Numbered from the stretch's first letter, positions 54,328-63,638 are shown. The stretch: 64,000 bases of DNA from CAYRFE01 sp964423645 [NCBI: uncultured bacterium] (GCA_964423645.1 CAYRFE010000015.1:1-64000); one strand, 5' to 3'. The notes: generated by a model from the sequence alone, not told the origin. A program made the numbers and translations.

Positions 54328-54894
54328 TCAGCAAAAATTTCCAAATTTTTCTTGATTAATTATCCAACGAGCTGCCGCCATGAGATCATACGCATTATGG
54401 TGTGCCTTGTTACTGCTTTTTGCATCAGCATGAATCAGTTTGACAGCGATTATTCCGGCATTAAGACCAAATTCCACATCACTTTCTTTGTCTCCGATCA
54501 TGTATGAATGTGCCGGATCAAAATCGTACTGAGCTCTTACCTCATCTAATAATGCAATGTTCGGTTTGCGACATTGACACTCTTCATCGGGATGATGAAA
54601 GCACATATAAAAACCGCATATTTGTACTCCATATGACGACAACAACACGTTCAGACGTGCATTCACTGCATGAGCATCACTCTCTTTGAAAAAACCTCGA
54701 CCGACACCTGACTGGTTTGAAATAACGACGAGCTCAAATCCGTTGTCAACAAGAAGCCTGAGTGCATCACCCGCATATGGTAAAAGCGTCACGTCTTCGG
54801 GTAAGCTTATATACCCCGGATCTTCATTGATGGTATTGTCTCGATCAAGAAATATTACTTTTTTTCGAGTATTCTTTCCCACGATCTCAGCCAA
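54328..54894 (-). CDS. gmhB: D-glycero-D-manno-heptose 1,7-bisphosphate 7-phosphatase
   Basis: HAD-family phosphatase in LPS heptose synthesis, acting between the kinase and adenylyltransferase encoded at 33-34.5 kb. FLDRDNTINEDPGYIS is motif I. VISNQSGVGRG is motif II. A zinc-binding loop CFHHPDEECQCRKP is typical for GmhB, and GDKESDVEFG is motif IV. It is 188 residues. It overlaps the cupin gene by 8 bp, last in the M28-trmH operon. A related histidinol-phosphatase activity is less likely. Confidence 0.9.
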   Translation of the reverse strand: MAEIVGKNTRKKVIFLDRDNTINEDPGYISLPEDVTLLPYAGDALRLLVDNGFELVVISNQSGVGRGFFKESDAHAVNARLNVLLSSYGVQICGFYMCFHHPDEECQCRKPNIALLDEVRAQYDFDPAHSYMIGDKESDVEFGLNAGIIAVKLIHADAKSSNKAHHNAYDLMAAARWIINQEKFGNFC

Positions 54895-55156
54895 ACCGAT
54901 ACTGCTTCTTCACCGGTTTTTTCACATTCCAAACACAGTGTAACCCTTGAGGAAATTGGACAAAGTCTCCTGCGGTGAAGGTAACAGGTTGCCCGTTCTT
55001 GGGAGTAACTGTTACTTCGCCCTCAAGAATGTAACACGATTCTGACTCATCATAGAACCATTCAAATTCACCGATCTCTTTACACCATATCGGCCACGAA
55101 ACAATCTGCATTGCGTGAAATTCATTTTCGGAAATTTTTTTCACAATTATTTCCAT
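54887..55156 (-). CDS. Small cupin protein (DUF861 type)
   Basis: An 89-residue single-domain cupin of the cupin_3/DUF861 type: the pattern FYDESESCYILEGEVTVTP and FTAGDFVQFPQGLHCVW forms the double-stranded beta-helix. Only some of the canonical His ligands are present. Function is unknown; such proteins often bind small metabolites. The start follows GGAGG inside the trmH gene, overlapping it by 35 bp. Confidence 0.8.
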   Translation of the reverse strand: MEIIVKKISENEFHAMQIVSWPIWCKEIGEFEWFYDESESCYILEGEVTVTPKNGQPVTFTAGDFVQFPQGLHCVWNVKKPVKKQYRFG

Positions 55157-55889
55157 GTTTCCTCCCGTATAAATGACTCATTATAATGCTTCCCGCGATA
55201 GCAGCATTCAGTGATTCTGCGCTCTCCTCCATTGGAATTCGTATGTTCTTTGTCACATATTTCATGATTTCAGGCGAAATGCCATTCCCCTCACTTCCGA
55301 TTACTAAAACATAGGGTTCTTCAACATCCATGTCCCACACTGAAATAGCACTGTTTGATAAATCAGTGCCTACTATCTGCACATCTTTGGGGAAAAACGA
55401 AATAAAATCAGGGAATGACCCGTATGCACAATGCACATCAAAGACATACCCAGCTGAACTGCGGATCGCTTTGGGTGAAAACGGATCTACCCCGTTTCCC
55501 ACACACAAAACATTTTTTATACCGAATGCAGTTGCAGAACGGATAAGAGAACCCAGGTTCCCGGGATCCTGAATACCATCACATACGAGAAAACTTCCTG
55601 TACCTGCACGAAAAACAGGCACTTCAAATACACCGACAATTCCGTATGATGTTTTTGTCGATGAAATAAAATCCATATCCTTAGATTCGGCATCATACAC
55701 AGGCACCGATATCGGCACACGATAGATAAAATCGTTACTTTTCACGAGAAATTTACATCCGCGGGATGCTCGAAACGCTTGATCTATCGCATTTTTCCCT
55801 TCAACCAGCACCACTTTTTCTTCCACACGAAATGAGCGGTCATGTAGATTTCGAACATATGTTCGTATCGATTTCGTAAGCACATTCAT
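55122..55889 (-). CDS. SPOUT RNA 2'-O-methyltransferase, TrmH family
   Basis: Methylates a ribose 2'-OH in tRNA or rRNA. The knotted SPOUT domain has DGIQDPGNLGSLIRSA (motif 1), LVIGSEGNGIS (motif 2) and IPMEESAESLNAAIAGSIIM (motif 3). The first 90 residues form a small substrate-binding L30-like domain. It is 255 residues. The start overlaps the M28 peptidase stop (TAATG). The exact RNA target is not predictable. Confidence 0.88.
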   Translation of the reverse strand: MNVLTKSIRTYVRNLHDRSFRVEEKVVLVEGKNAIDQAFRASRGCKFLVKSNDFIYRVPISVPVYDAESKDMDFISSTKTSYGIVGVFEVPVFRAGTGSFLVCDGIQDPGNLGSLIRSATAFGIKNVLCVGNGVDPFSPKAIRSSAGYVFDVHCAYGSFPDFISFFPKDVQIVGTDLSNSAISVWDMDVEEPYVLVIGSEGNGISPEIMKYVTKNIRIPMEESAESLNAAIAGSIIMSHLYGRKHGNNCEKNFRK

Positions 55890-57706
55890 TATTTGACCCG
55901 CACAATCTTTCGTATGAATTCACCGGTTGAGGATGTAAACACGCAATAATAAATACCGCTCGGCAATTCACGCCCTGCATCATCACGAAAATCCCACACA
56001 TAGGTATAGTAGCCGATCGCAGTGTTTCCCGTGTGCAGATGGCGCACAATTTTACCGTTTGACGTATAGACAATGATATTCATTATGCCATTTCTATGAG
56101 AAGTAATATTTATTTCAACATACTGCGAAGCGGGTTGGGGGAAAACAGTCATTGATGACGCATGCGGCATACGATAGCGAACGATTATCTCAGAAGATAC
56201 CCCAGAGTAATCACCTGTCTCGCTGTTCTTCGCACGAACCGAGTAACGATATACCGACGCAGGGCTGACCGCGACATCCTCAAAGGACAAGGTCATAATC
56301 TCTGCAATTCTCACACCGTCACGAAATAATAAATACGTATCATAGCCATCAAGTGCATCCCAAGAAAGCACAATACTTGATTGTAAAATATCGGCGGTAA
56401 GATTGGAGGGTGCCTCATTATCTTGCACTGAAAGTGATACAAATACCGCCAGTGTTGCTTGAGTGAACGAACGAGCCAGAAGTATGTCATTGACACTTAC
56501 TCCAAGTATATCGTTTGTTGAATGAATATACGGGCTATAATATTGTGTATCCTCAAAAGGCCACACCCCGGGGAAACCGCGAACATTAAATGATGTATGG
56601 TCACTGTCGCCGCCGATAGAACCACCGTCCTCAAAAGAAAAATCATGAACATACAATGACGCGGTTGAAACAAAATAACTCTTTAACGCACTTGCTGATA
56701 AAGGTGCCATCATGTCCGCATGTCTGGTTTGGCTTGAATCACGATACCCGATCATATCAAGATTTAAATATGCGGTGACACTTTTTCCCGCAGACACAAG
56801 AGACTGTGCATATGCAGCACTTCCGTATAAACCATACTCTTCGCCGGAAAATGCGCAAAACACAACCGTTCTTTCGAATTCAATATCTTTCAAAAGGCGG
56901 GCAATTTCTAAAACACCTGCGACGCCTGACGCATTGTCATCAGCACCGGGAGCATTGCTTTGGTTATACCCCGATATTATTGAATCATAGTGAGCTCCTA
57001 CGATAACGTATTCGTTCGGATACTTTGAGCCGAGTTTTTGGGCAATGATATTATCTGTCACATCATTTCCATTGATTAAAAACGTTTGTTCTGTCACCGA
57101 ATATCCCATTGCCGAAAAAGTATTCTTCAGCCACAATTGCGCATTGATACCGCCCTGTTGATAACAATTTCGAGTAACAAAATTTTGCAACGTTTGAATA
57201 TCACTTTGAATACGATTGTGGTCTACGGAATCCACCAGGTTTTGAATTGATATATCAGAAGATACCTTCAAAAATCGCGAATAATCTTGAAAAACAGGTA
57301 ATCGAGCAACGATATTGGCGACATGTATGAGCGAATCATTTCGCGGAGGAGCGACTTCTTCGTTTCGCTTGACAAGGATCAATCGTGTATCGGCTGTTAT
57401 CATAGTATCTGACTCGTTCATAATTTCTTTTACTGACGATGCGGTAATTTTATTATTAACTAAAAAATACTGCTCGCCTTTCTCCCATGGGGTCTCATCA
57501 ATAAGCGTATACTGCTCTTGTATGTCTCCGCGTAATGTGCCGATTATTTCATTATCCGAATAATAGTGGATCACTAATTCGGAACATTGAAATAATTTTT
57601 TAATGTCTTCAAAGTTATCTTTACGGATATGCACTAATATATCACGTGCACAAACCGAAATAAACGAACTTAAAAGTAACAGCGATATCACATAAAAACG
57701 CTTCAT
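55889..57706 (-). CDS. Secreted M28 zinc peptidase with C-terminal FlgD-like sorting domain
   Basis: Zinc aminopeptidase with signal peptide (KRFYVISLLLLSSFISVCA) and an N-terminal propeptide-like region. The M28 catalytic domain covers about residues 200-410: VGAHYDS (zinc His), PGADDNASGVAGVLEIA (zinc Asp), FSGEEYGLYGS (catalytic Glu), YLNLDMIGY and SDHTSFN. A fibronectin type III module follows, then a FlgD-like tail VFPQPASQYVEINIT...SGIYYCVF, ending KIVRVK. This tail resembles type IX or related C-terminal sorting signals. It is probably secreted to the surface and opens a four-gene operon. Confidence 0.9.
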   Translation of the reverse strand: MKRFYVISLLLLSSFISVCARDILVHIRKDNFEDIKKLFQCSELVIHYYSDNEIIGTLRGDIQEQYTLIDETPWEKGEQYFLVNNKITASSVKEIMNESDTMITADTRLILVKRNEEVAPPRNDSLIHVANIVARLPVFQDYSRFLKVSSDISIQNLVDSVDHNRIQSDIQTLQNFVTRNCYQQGGINAQLWLKNTFSAMGYSVTEQTFLINGNDVTDNIIAQKLGSKYPNEYVIVGAHYDSIISGYNQSNAPGADDNASGVAGVLEIARLLKDIEFERTVVFCAFSGEEYGLYGSAAYAQSLVSAGKSVTAYLNLDMIGYRDSSQTRHADMMAPLSASALKSYFVSTASLYVHDFSFEDGGSIGGDSDHTSFNVRGFPGVWPFEDTQYYSPYIHSTNDILGVSVNDILLARSFTQATLAVFVSLSVQDNEAPSNLTADILQSSIVLSWDALDGYDTYLLFRDGVRIAEIMTLSFEDVAVSPASVYRYSVRAKNSETGDYSGVSSEIIVRYRMPHASSMTVFPQPASQYVEINITSHRNGIMNIIVYTSNGKIVRHLHTGNTAIGYYTYVWDFRDDAGRELPSGIYYCVFTSSTGEFIRKIVRVK

Positions 57707-57726
57707 AACATCACTCCTTCACCTGA

Positions 57727-57755
57727 GCATAGGCACGACACGATGTATTGTCAAT
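57727..57755 (-). promoter_or_regulatory. Promoter of the M28 peptidase operon
   Basis: Minus strand TTGACA (57755-57750), 17 bp, TATGCT (57732-57727). AAGGAGTG precedes the ATG. Confidence 0.75.
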
Positions 57756-57773
57756 ATGATTCATACATTAAAA

Positions 57774-57800
57774 TAAACTCCGGTCAACCCGGAGTTTATG
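57774..57800 (-). terminator. Terminator of the discoidin/LamG gene
   Basis: An 11-bp perfect stem ATAAACTCCGG/CCGGAGTTTAT with a 5-nt loop, followed by TTTT on the minus strand, 124 bp past the stop. Confidence 0.75.
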
Positions 57801-57801
57801 G

Positions 57802-57830
57802 AACTACCCCGCAGCAAGCTACGGGGTATC
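57802..57830. repeat. Short palindromic repeat, copy 2
   Basis: Copy of 45262-45293: GAACTACCCCGCAGCAAGCT followed by ACGGGGTAT, with ACCCCG and CGGGGT as hairpin arms. It lies next to the terminator. Confidence 0.6.
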
Positions 57831-57923
57831 ACAATTGTGCGCACCCCACGCCCTTTTAATATCTAAAACTGAAGCAAGGTTCGGGAAATTGACCCAAGCA
57901 GATCAAATGTTTACCCGGCTCGT

Positions 57924-59702
57924 TTAGTTTCCGCCTTGAAACGTCGGGGGAATATCGTGGTTATTTTTATTTTGAATTGCAATAGTAAGCTCAAAGGTCA
58001 CCCCATTTCCCAAACCGGGTGCAGTAGTATCAAATCCGTGCGATGACAACTCTTTTGAATCATTCACTGCAACCCCAAGAATATAGGTTCCGCTCTCCTT
58101 GAATGTCCATTCGAAATAAGAGTCTTTCCCGTTTGCATCATTTTCACTGCCGATATCGGTACCGAAGAACCATGAGAAGTCACTCAGGTTCTTATTACCA
58201 CCCAACGGAGTGCCGTCTGCTTTCCACAGAACGATCTTGGTATCAACATTACCGGAGGTTTTTTGAGTATTATAAGCGTTGTCGATATCAAATACCGCTT
58301 TGCTACCTGCTGAAACGGTAAATGAGTAGTAGTAAAATTTCTGCTTGGCGGTTTCTTGTATCGTAACCCACGGATAATCGCAAACGATCCAATTTAATAC
58401 GCCGGAGACCTTTTCAAGCCGTTGGATTTTTCTGTTCAGCGTGTAATTGAACAGAGAATCAATGTTTTGCGGCAAAGAAAATCCCTGATCGGTTGTTGTG
58501 GGTGAAGATGTTGAAACTCCGGAATAAATAGATGATATTTCGTCATCACCGAGTGCTCTTCCCCAAAACATCAGATCATTGAATGCACCTTTAAACGGGT
58601 AGGAGTCATCGTTATAATTTGCCCCGATCGTGACATTTTTTTGATTAAAATCTATCCCTTTTGATGCGTGTGTTTTTTTTGCACTTAATTTGCCGTTGTA
58701 ATAGATACATGCTGTCTGACCGTCAAAGGTTACGGCAACATGCTGCCAGCCCGGTTTGAGAGATTCTTTTGACCAAAGTTGGACAAGCGTTTTGTTTTGA
58801 TCCCAGTATTCAAGATAAAATACTCTTTTATTTGCGGAATTCATAATATTTAAACCGTATCCGGTTTTATCTTCCCAATCATACTTATCAAAAATTCTGG
58901 GATAATTCGATAGTGATGATATAGAATCGCCGTTTACCCACACAGCAATAGTAAACATCGGGGCATTAAAATCTCTTCCCGGTATTTCAATCTTACTGTC
59001 AGATGTGCCGCGGAAGTAGCACGCGGAATTGGTAGTGCCGTTTTGATCTGTTGTAAATTGAACGTTAAATGGCGTGCCGTGGTGGTTGTATCCGCTGGAA
59101 TCACGCGTGTCGCCATCAAGTTTGAGATGAAGCAACATACCGTAATTCAAATCAGGAATACCGAATGTTGTCGGCGGCGGCGTAGAAGTTGTTTGCTTTG
59201 AAAATATTTCCACTTCTGCTAAGGACAGATATTGTTTTCCTTCTATCTGGATTTGTATATATTTTCCTTTTGCATTGACCGGTATTGATATTGTTGGATT
59301 TGGGAAATTTGTGAGTTTCAATTTAAATATCGATGAGTCTTTTCTAAGAACATCCAAATTATTTGTCATCATTGGAGTTTTTGACACAAACACCCAATAG
59401 TTAGAAAGCCTGTCGCTACATGCATCAGTACGATTGTATATTTTTATTTCACTGATGTCATAGATACTACCCAGATCAACCTGCCACCATGGATTAAGGT
59501 CGTCCATTGTGTGGGTGATAGATTGGTTGGAATAACTACCATCAGTATTTCCATCAACAGCTTTTGGTGCATCCAAACCGCCATATATGGATGATTGTAT
59601 AGCTTTTTTTCCGACAGCAATATTGTTAGCACCTGAATTTTCTTGCGCATAGATCGATACTACAAGATTGATAATAATTGCACCGATAAGTAAATATTTC
59701 AT
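57924..59702 (-). CDS. Secreted discoidin/LamG-domain protein
   Basis: Likely secreted carbohydrate-binding protein. A signal peptide (KYLLIGAIIINLVVSIYA) is followed by an F5/8 type C (discoidin/fucolectin) domain, roughly residues 25-170, with WWQVDLGSIYDISEIKIYNR. A LamG/concanavalin-like jelly roll spans about 190-390 (HLKLDGDTRDSSGYNHHG, WQHVAVTFDGQTACIYYNG). A C-terminal PPC/DVUA0089-like beta domain (YYYSFTVSAGSKAVFD to SGTYILGVAVND) completes it. ATG at 59702 follows GAAGGAGG; a 15-codon extension overlaps the promoter. No catalytic domain was found. Confidence 0.85.
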   Translation of the reverse strand: MKYLLIGAIIINLVVSIYAQENSGANNIAVGKKAIQSSIYGGLDAPKAVDGNTDGSYSNQSITHTMDDLNPWWQVDLGSIYDISEIKIYNRTDACSDRLSNYWVFVSKTPMMTNNLDVLRKDSSIFKLKLTNFPNPTISIPVNAKGKYIQIQIEGKQYLSLAEVEIFSKQTTSTPPPTTFGIPDLNYGMLLHLKLDGDTRDSSGYNHHGTPFNVQFTTDQNGTTNSACYFRGTSDSKIEIPGRDFNAPMFTIAVWVNGDSISSLSNYPRIFDKYDWEDKTGYGLNIMNSANKRVFYLEYWDQNKTLVQLWSKESLKPGWQHVAVTFDGQTACIYYNGKLSAKKTHASKGIDFNQKNVTIGANYNDDSYPFKGAFNDLMFWGRALGDDEISSIYSGVSTSSPTTTDQGFSLPQNIDSLFNYTLNRKIQRLEKVSGVLNWIVCDYPWVTIQETAKQKFYYYSFTVSAGSKAVFDIDNAYNTQKTSGNVDTKIVLWKADGTPLGGNKNLSDFSWFFGTDIGSENDANGKDSYFEWTFKESGTYILGVAVNDSKELSSHGFDTTAPGLGNGVTFELTIAIQNKNNHDIPPTFQGGN

Positions 59703-59719
59703 AATGCCTCCTTCATTAG

Positions 59720-59747
59720 AGGATACTGCAAAAACATGAGTTGTCAA
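59720..59747 (-). promoter_or_regulatory. Promoter of the discoidin/LamG gene
   Basis: Minus strand TTGACA (59747-59742), 16 bp, TATCCT (59725-59720). It confirms the downstream start codon. Confidence 0.75.
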
Positions 59748-59856
59748 TGCAAAATCCTGACCAAAACCATCGGTTATACAAATAGTAATCTGTTACAACA
59801 TAGCTTGAAACACTATACAAAAAAATATTTGTCATAATTTTTCTATTTTTTTCCCC

Positions 59857-59885
59857 TTGACAAATGTCTTTCATGTCAGTATAGT
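59857..59885 (+). promoter_or_regulatory. Promoter of the ferredoxin-cupin-hcp operon
   Basis: TTGACA, 17 bp, TATAGT. A palindrome covers the expected start site. Confidence 0.8.
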
Positions 59886-59886
59886 T

Positions 59887-59900
59887 AGTTAGCGCTAACT
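59887..59900 (+). promoter_or_regulatory. Palindromic operator AGTTAGCGCTAACT
   Basis: A perfect 14-bp palindrome directly after the -10 box, spanning the likely transcription start. This placement is classical for a repressor. The TetR-family gene at 62850, at the end of the same cluster, is the obvious candidate to bind it. The pairing is inferred from position. Confidence 0.65.
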
Positions 59901-59929
59901 TACCTATAAAAAATAACAGGAGGAGCTAT

Positions 59930-60751
59930 ATGAAACGGAAAATCATCACGATCGATCAGGAAAAATGTAACGGGTGCGGACAGTGTATTCCCAATTGCGC
60001 GGAAGGCGCGTTACAAATGATAGACGGCAAAGCGCGTCTTATCAGTGACCTGTTCTGTGACGGTCTCGGTGCCTGTATCGGCCGTTGTCCCGAGGGAGCC
60101 ATCGCTATAGAAGAACGCGAAGCAGAGCCGTATAATGAGACACGGGTTATGGAGTATATCATCACTCAGGGAGAGAATACGATTCAAGCTCATTTGGCTC
60201 ATATGCACGAACATGGTGAAATAAAAATTCTTGAAGAAGCCATTGCCTTTTTGAATGCAAGGAATATTCCGGTTCCGAAATTTGTGCATAAAGAAGAGCA
60301 TTCCGAAGGATGCGGATGCCCGGGAGGAAGAGCGATCGATATGCGAGAGAAAACAAACAAAAATGAACTCTCCGGCCCTGTTGCATCGGAATTACGTCAG
60401 TGGCCGGTACAACTGCAGCTTGTGAACCCCTCAGCCTCATATTTTGATAATGCCGAGCTTCTTATCGCCGCAGACTGCGTACCGTTTGCATACGGCGATT
60501 TTCACCGTCGTTTTCTTAAAGATAAGATCGTGATCACCTTTTGCCCCAAACTTGATACAACTATCGAACAGTATATCGACAAGCTGGCGGCGATTCTCAC
60601 ACAGCACACCATAAAATCGATCACCGTTGTCCGTATGGAAGTCCCCTGCTGCGGAGGCACAGTCGCAATTTTGCAAAAAGCGATTGAAAAAGCGCAGAAA
60701 TTTGTAGTGGTAAAAGAGTATGTTATCTCCCTTCAGGGCGAGATCATGTGA
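59930..60751 (+). CDS. Ferredoxin-type 4Fe-4S protein of the hcp operon
   Basis: A 273-residue protein with a bacterial 2x[4Fe-4S] ferredoxin head: CNGCGQCIPNC (14-24) and CDGLGACIGRC, a slightly irregular second cluster motif. The remaining 190 residues form a domain frequently found next to hybrid cluster protein genes, with EGCGCPGG and VPCCGGTV cysteine motifs. It probably passes electrons to Hcp or to its cluster. It starts the operon, preceded by AGGAGG and by a palindromic operator. Confidence 0.88.
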   Translation: MKRKIITIDQEKCNGCGQCIPNCAEGALQMIDGKARLISDLFCDGLGACIGRCPEGAIAIEEREAEPYNETRVMEYIITQGENTIQAHLAHMHEHGEIKILEEAIAFLNARNIPVPKFVHKEEHSEGCGCPGGRAIDMREKTNKNELSGPVASELRQWPVQLQLVNPSASYFDNAELLIAADCVPFAYGDFHRRFLKDKIVITFCPKLDTTIEQYIDKLAAILTQHTIKSITVVRMEVPCCGGTVAILQKAIEKAQKFVVVKEYVISLQGEIM

Positions 60752-60765
60752 AAGGAGATTATTGT

Positions 60766-61080
60766 ATGAAAATAACAAGTCACAAAACTATTGAATCGGT
60801 ACCGCAGGTGACAACCGCACAGGCAAAGCGGCTTTATGACTATCCCCATCTGACTATCGTCCATATGCATCTGCAACCCGGACAAACGATACCTGTTCAC
60901 ACGACGCCGGGTGATGTCGCGTTTTATGTGCTTGAAGGAACACCAACCATACATATCGGCGACGAAGAACGCGTATGTCACGTTGACGAACTTATCGACA
61001 GTCCTCGTGCTATCCCCCATGCGATAACGAATCCGTCGAAAACCGCAGCACGTGTGCTTGTCATAAAACAGAAAGTGTAA
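60766..61080 (+). CDS. Small cupin protein in the hcp operon
   Basis: A 104-residue cupin: DYPHLTIVHMHLQPGQTIPVH and VAFYVLEGTPTIHIGDEER with PRAIPHAITNP. Several His residues could bind a metal. The role is unknown, possibly sensing or protecting during nitrosative stress by association with Hcp. ATG at 60766 has AAAGGAG at ideal spacing; an upstream ATG at 60748 overlaps the ferredoxin stop. Confidence 0.8.
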   Translation: MKITSHKTIESVPQVTTAQAKRLYDYPHLTIVHMHLQPGQTIPVHTTPGDVAFYVLEGTPTIHIGDEERVCHVDELIDSPRAIPHAITNPSKTAARVLVIKQKV

Positions 61081-61102
61081 GGGCTGACCTTCGTGTCAGC
61101 CC
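61081..61102 (+). promoter_or_regulatory. Intercistronic hairpin between cupin and hcp
   Basis: An 8-bp stem GGGCTGAC/GTCAGCCC with a 6-nt loop begins right after the cupin stop. The following run is A, not T, so it is not a standard terminator. It may stabilise or process the hcp message. Confidence 0.5.
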
Positions 61103-61126
61103 CGAAAAAAAACAAGGAGGTAGTAT

Positions 61127-62782
61127 ATGTTCTGTCATCAATGTCAGGAAACCATGAAAAACCAGGGATGCAACATGAAAGCAGGCGTGTGCGGCAAAAC
61201 AAATGAAGTCGCCAATCTTCAGGATCTTTTGATCTATGTATTAAAGGGTATCAGTTTTTGGGGGCATATGACTCGTAAAGAAGGTATTTATGAAGAAAAA
61301 ACCGGACTATTTATCGCAAAAGGATTGTTTGCGACAATAACAAACGCCAACTTCGATGATGCGGATTTTGTACGCTGGATCAAAGAAGGTCTGGATATCC
61401 GTGAAAAAACGAAAAAAGCATATGAGCAGAAAAAAGGCTCATTTACAGGCAAAATACCCGATGCTGCAGTATGGACACCGAAAAATGATGCCGACATTAT
61501 TGACACCACTGCCACCGATAAAGGCGGCTGGCTTGAGATCGCTGATGATGATGTGCGTTCGCTCAGAGCGATCATTCTTTACGGTTTGAAAGGAATATCC
61601 GCTTATGCAGAACATGCCTACTTGTTGGCTCAACACAGCGAAGAAGTGTTCGGTTTTCTCATGGAAGGTCTTGCCTTTATTATTGACGACACCAAAACCG
61701 CAGACGAACTCACCGCATTTGTTCTGAAAACCGGCCAAGCCGGCGTGACCGTCATGGCATTGCTGAACAAAGCCAACACCGAAGCCTACGGCAATCCTGA
61801 AATAACAAAAGTAAAAACAGGCGTGCGTAAAAATCCGGGTATTATCATCAGCGGTCATGATCTGCATGATCTGGAGGATCTTTTGGAACAGACCAAAGGA
61901 ACCGGCGTTGACGTTTATACGCATAGTGAAATGCTTCCTGCGCATTATTATCCGTATTTCAAAAAATACGAGAATTTCGTCGGTAATTACGGCGGTTCCT
62001 GGTGGCATCAAAAAGAAGAGTTCGAGTCATTTAACGGGCCTGCACTGTTAACGTCAAACTGTTTGGTTGCGCCAAAAGACAGTTATAAACACCGCGTATT
62101 CACGACAGGCATCGTCGGTTTTCCGGGTGTGAAGCACATTCCCGACCGTCAACCCGGAAAGCGTAAGGATTTCAGCGAAATTATTGCATTGGCGAAAACG
62201 TGTCAACCTCCAACACAGTTGGAAGACGGTGAGATCATCGGCGGGTTCGGACATAATCAGGTCTTTGCTTTAGCTGACAAGGTTGTTGACGCGGTAAAAT
62301 CCGGAGCGATAAAACGTTTTATTGTGATGGCAGGTTGTGACGGTCGTCATAAAGAACGTTCTTATTATAATGAAGTGGCCATGAAACTACCGAAAGACAC
62401 CGTTATCCTTACTGCGGGTTGTGCAAAATACCAATATAATAAACTTCCTCTCGGCGATATAGGGGGAATTCCGCGCGTATTGGATGCAGGTCAGTGTAAC
62501 GACTCGTATTCACTCGCCGTGATCGCATTAAAACTGCAGGAGGTTTTCGGTGTAAAAGATATCAACGACCTGCCTATCTCATTTGATATTGCGTGGTATG
62601 AGCAAAAAGCCGTTCTTGTACTGCTGGCATTGCTCCACCTCGGATTCAAAGGCATACGTCTCGGACCGACACTTCCCGGCTTCTTATCGCCGAATGTTGC
62701 GAAAGTTTTGGTTGAAAATTTCGGAATTAAAGGTATAACTAATGCGGATGATGATATTGCCGCTATGATGGCCGGTAAATAA
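61127..62782 (+). CDS. hcp: Hybrid cluster protein (hydroxylamine/NO reductase)
   Basis: Contains a cubane cluster and a hybrid Fe-S-O cluster and reduces hydroxylamine or NO in anaerobes. The N-terminal cysteines [21 protein letters not shown] are spaced C-x2-C-x8-C-x6-C, close to the class I pattern of strict anaerobes. Hybrid-cluster ligands are visible in [51 protein letters not shown] and [10 protein letters not shown]. It is 551 residues. No hcr gene follows; the upstream ferredoxin may be the donor. Good AAGGAGG site. Confidence 0.96.
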   Translation: MFCHQCQETMKNQGCNMKAGVCGKTNEVANLQDLLIYVLKGISFWGHMTRKEGIYEEKTGLFIAKGLFATITNANFDDADFVRWIKEGLDIREKTKKAYEQKKGSFTGKIPDAAVWTPKNDADIIDTTATDKGGWLEIADDDVRSLRAIILYGLKGISAYAEHAYLLAQHSEEVFGFLMEGLAFIIDDTKTADELTAFVLKTGQAGVTVMALLNKANTEAYGNPEITKVKTGVRKNPGIIISGHDLHDLEDLLEQTKGTGVDVYTHSEMLPAHYYPYFKKYENFVGNYGGSWWHQKEEFESFNGPALLTSNCLVAPKDSYKHRVFTTGIVGFPGVKHIPDRQPGKRKDFSEIIALAKTCQPPTQLEDGEIIGGFGHNQVFALADKVVDAVKSGAIKRFIVMAGCDGRHKERSYYNEVAMKLPKDTVILTAGCAKYQYNKLPLGDIGGIPRVLDAGQCNDSYSLAVIALKLQEVFGVKDINDLPISFDIAWYEQKAVLVLLALLHLGFKGIRLGPTLPGFLSPNVAKVLVENFGIKGITNADDDIAAMMAGK

Positions 62783-62790
62783 TACCTATA

Positions 62791-62813
62791 AGGGGAGGGT
62801 TTCCTCCCCTTTA
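62791..62813 (+). terminator. Terminator after hcp
   Basis: An 8-bp stem AGGGGAGG/CCTCCCCT with a 4-nt loop followed by TTT, 9 bp past the hcp stop. Reading into tetR may still occur since the T-run is short. Confidence 0.7.
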
Positions 62814-62849
62814 ATTCGAGTAATAAGAATCTCGAGAGTAAGGATGCAC

Positions 62850-63437
62850 ATGGAAAACCACAGCCCACGGCAAAATGAAATAATAAAAGTATCCCTCGAC
62901 ATAATCTACAATGAAGGTATTCAAATGTTGACGATGAAATATATCGGCGCAAAACTCGGCATTTCTGATGCCGCGCTGTACAAGCATTTTGAAAGCAAAG
63001 ATGATATTTTAGCGGCTGTGGTCGATGAATTTTCCCGATTATCATTAAATATACTGCATGATATTGAAAATCGTCCGATTTCTTCTTGTGCAAAGATCAA
63101 GTCGTTTTTTCTCGACCGTTGTGAATTATTTGCGAAAAACAAAGCGATGGCGGCAGTAATGTTCTCAGAAGATTTCTTTTCGCATAATCCGCGCCTTGAG
63201 GAAAAACTCACTGATGTAGCGGATGAACATAAAAGTATTCTCGACAATTTTTTTGAACAAGGTCAGTACAGCAGTGAGATTCGTACTGACATCCCGAAAG
63301 GTCATTTGTTTACGCTGATAATCGGCACATTACGTTTTTTGGTTATGCAGTGGCGTGGAAGCAATTATGCATTTGATTTACCTAAAAAAGGTTTGGACGT
63401 CTGGACATCGATTGAAAAAATGATCTCGCCGCTATAA
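62850..63437 (+). CDS. TetR-family transcriptional regulator
   Basis: The N-terminal helix-turn-helix (MLTMKYIGAKLGISDAALYK followed by HFESKDDILAAV) marks a TetR/AcrR regulator of about 195 residues. The C-terminal ligand/dimer domain is helical and unassigned. It probably represses the ferredoxin-cupin-hcp operon through the palindrome at 59887. ATG at 62850 has AAGGA five nt upstream; an ATG two codons earlier is also in frame. Confidence 0.88.
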   Translation: MENHSPRQNEIIKVSLDIIYNEGIQMLTMKYIGAKLGISDAALYKHFESKDDILAAVVDEFSRLSLNILHDIENRPISSCAKIKSFFLDRCELFAKNKAMAAVMFSEDFFSHNPRLEEKLTDVADEHKSILDNFFEQGQYSSEIRTDIPKGHLFTLIIGTLRFLVMQWRGSNYAFDLPKKGLDVWTSIEKMISPL

Positions 63438-63458
63438 AACTGAACGTGTTCCCTGTCT

Positions 63459-63560
63459 GAGACCTTTGCGAAATTCGAATTTTTTTTATTTTCCTATTTA
63501 TCATAAATAGGGTTGTGGGATGGGCACAAATCATAAAAATAGTAATTTCGCAAAGCTCTC
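63459..63560. mobile_element. MITE-like element, 102 bp
   Basis: Starts GAGACCTTTGCGAAATTC and ends GAATTTCGCAAAG-like AATTTCGCAAAGCTCTC, giving terminal inverted repeats of about 16 bp. It has the same ends as the element at 30413-30576, read in the opposite direction, with a shorter interior. No target duplication is clear. It carries no gene. Confidence 0.7.
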
Positions 63561-63564
63561 TTTC

Positions 63565-63593
63565 TTGTTATTCCAGTATACATCTGCTATACT
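63565..63593 (+). promoter_or_regulatory. Promoter of the last, partial gene
   Basis: TTGTTA, 17 bp ending in TGC, TATACT. It begins 5 bp after the MITE end. Confidence 0.6.
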
Positions 63594-63638
63594 TCTCTAT
63601 GGTAGTGGTTATCATGCAACCGACAAAGGAGGCGTCGT

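Noticed and set aside
61081-61102. Rho-independent terminator after the cupin gene
   Set aside because: The stem is followed by A residues rather than T on the transcript strand.
61439-62011. 190-residue open frame antisense to hcp
   Set aside because: Exact shadow of the hcp coding frame.
62491-63093. 200-residue open frame antisense to hcp and tetR
   Set aside because: Runs through the hcp terminator and two real genes on the other strand.
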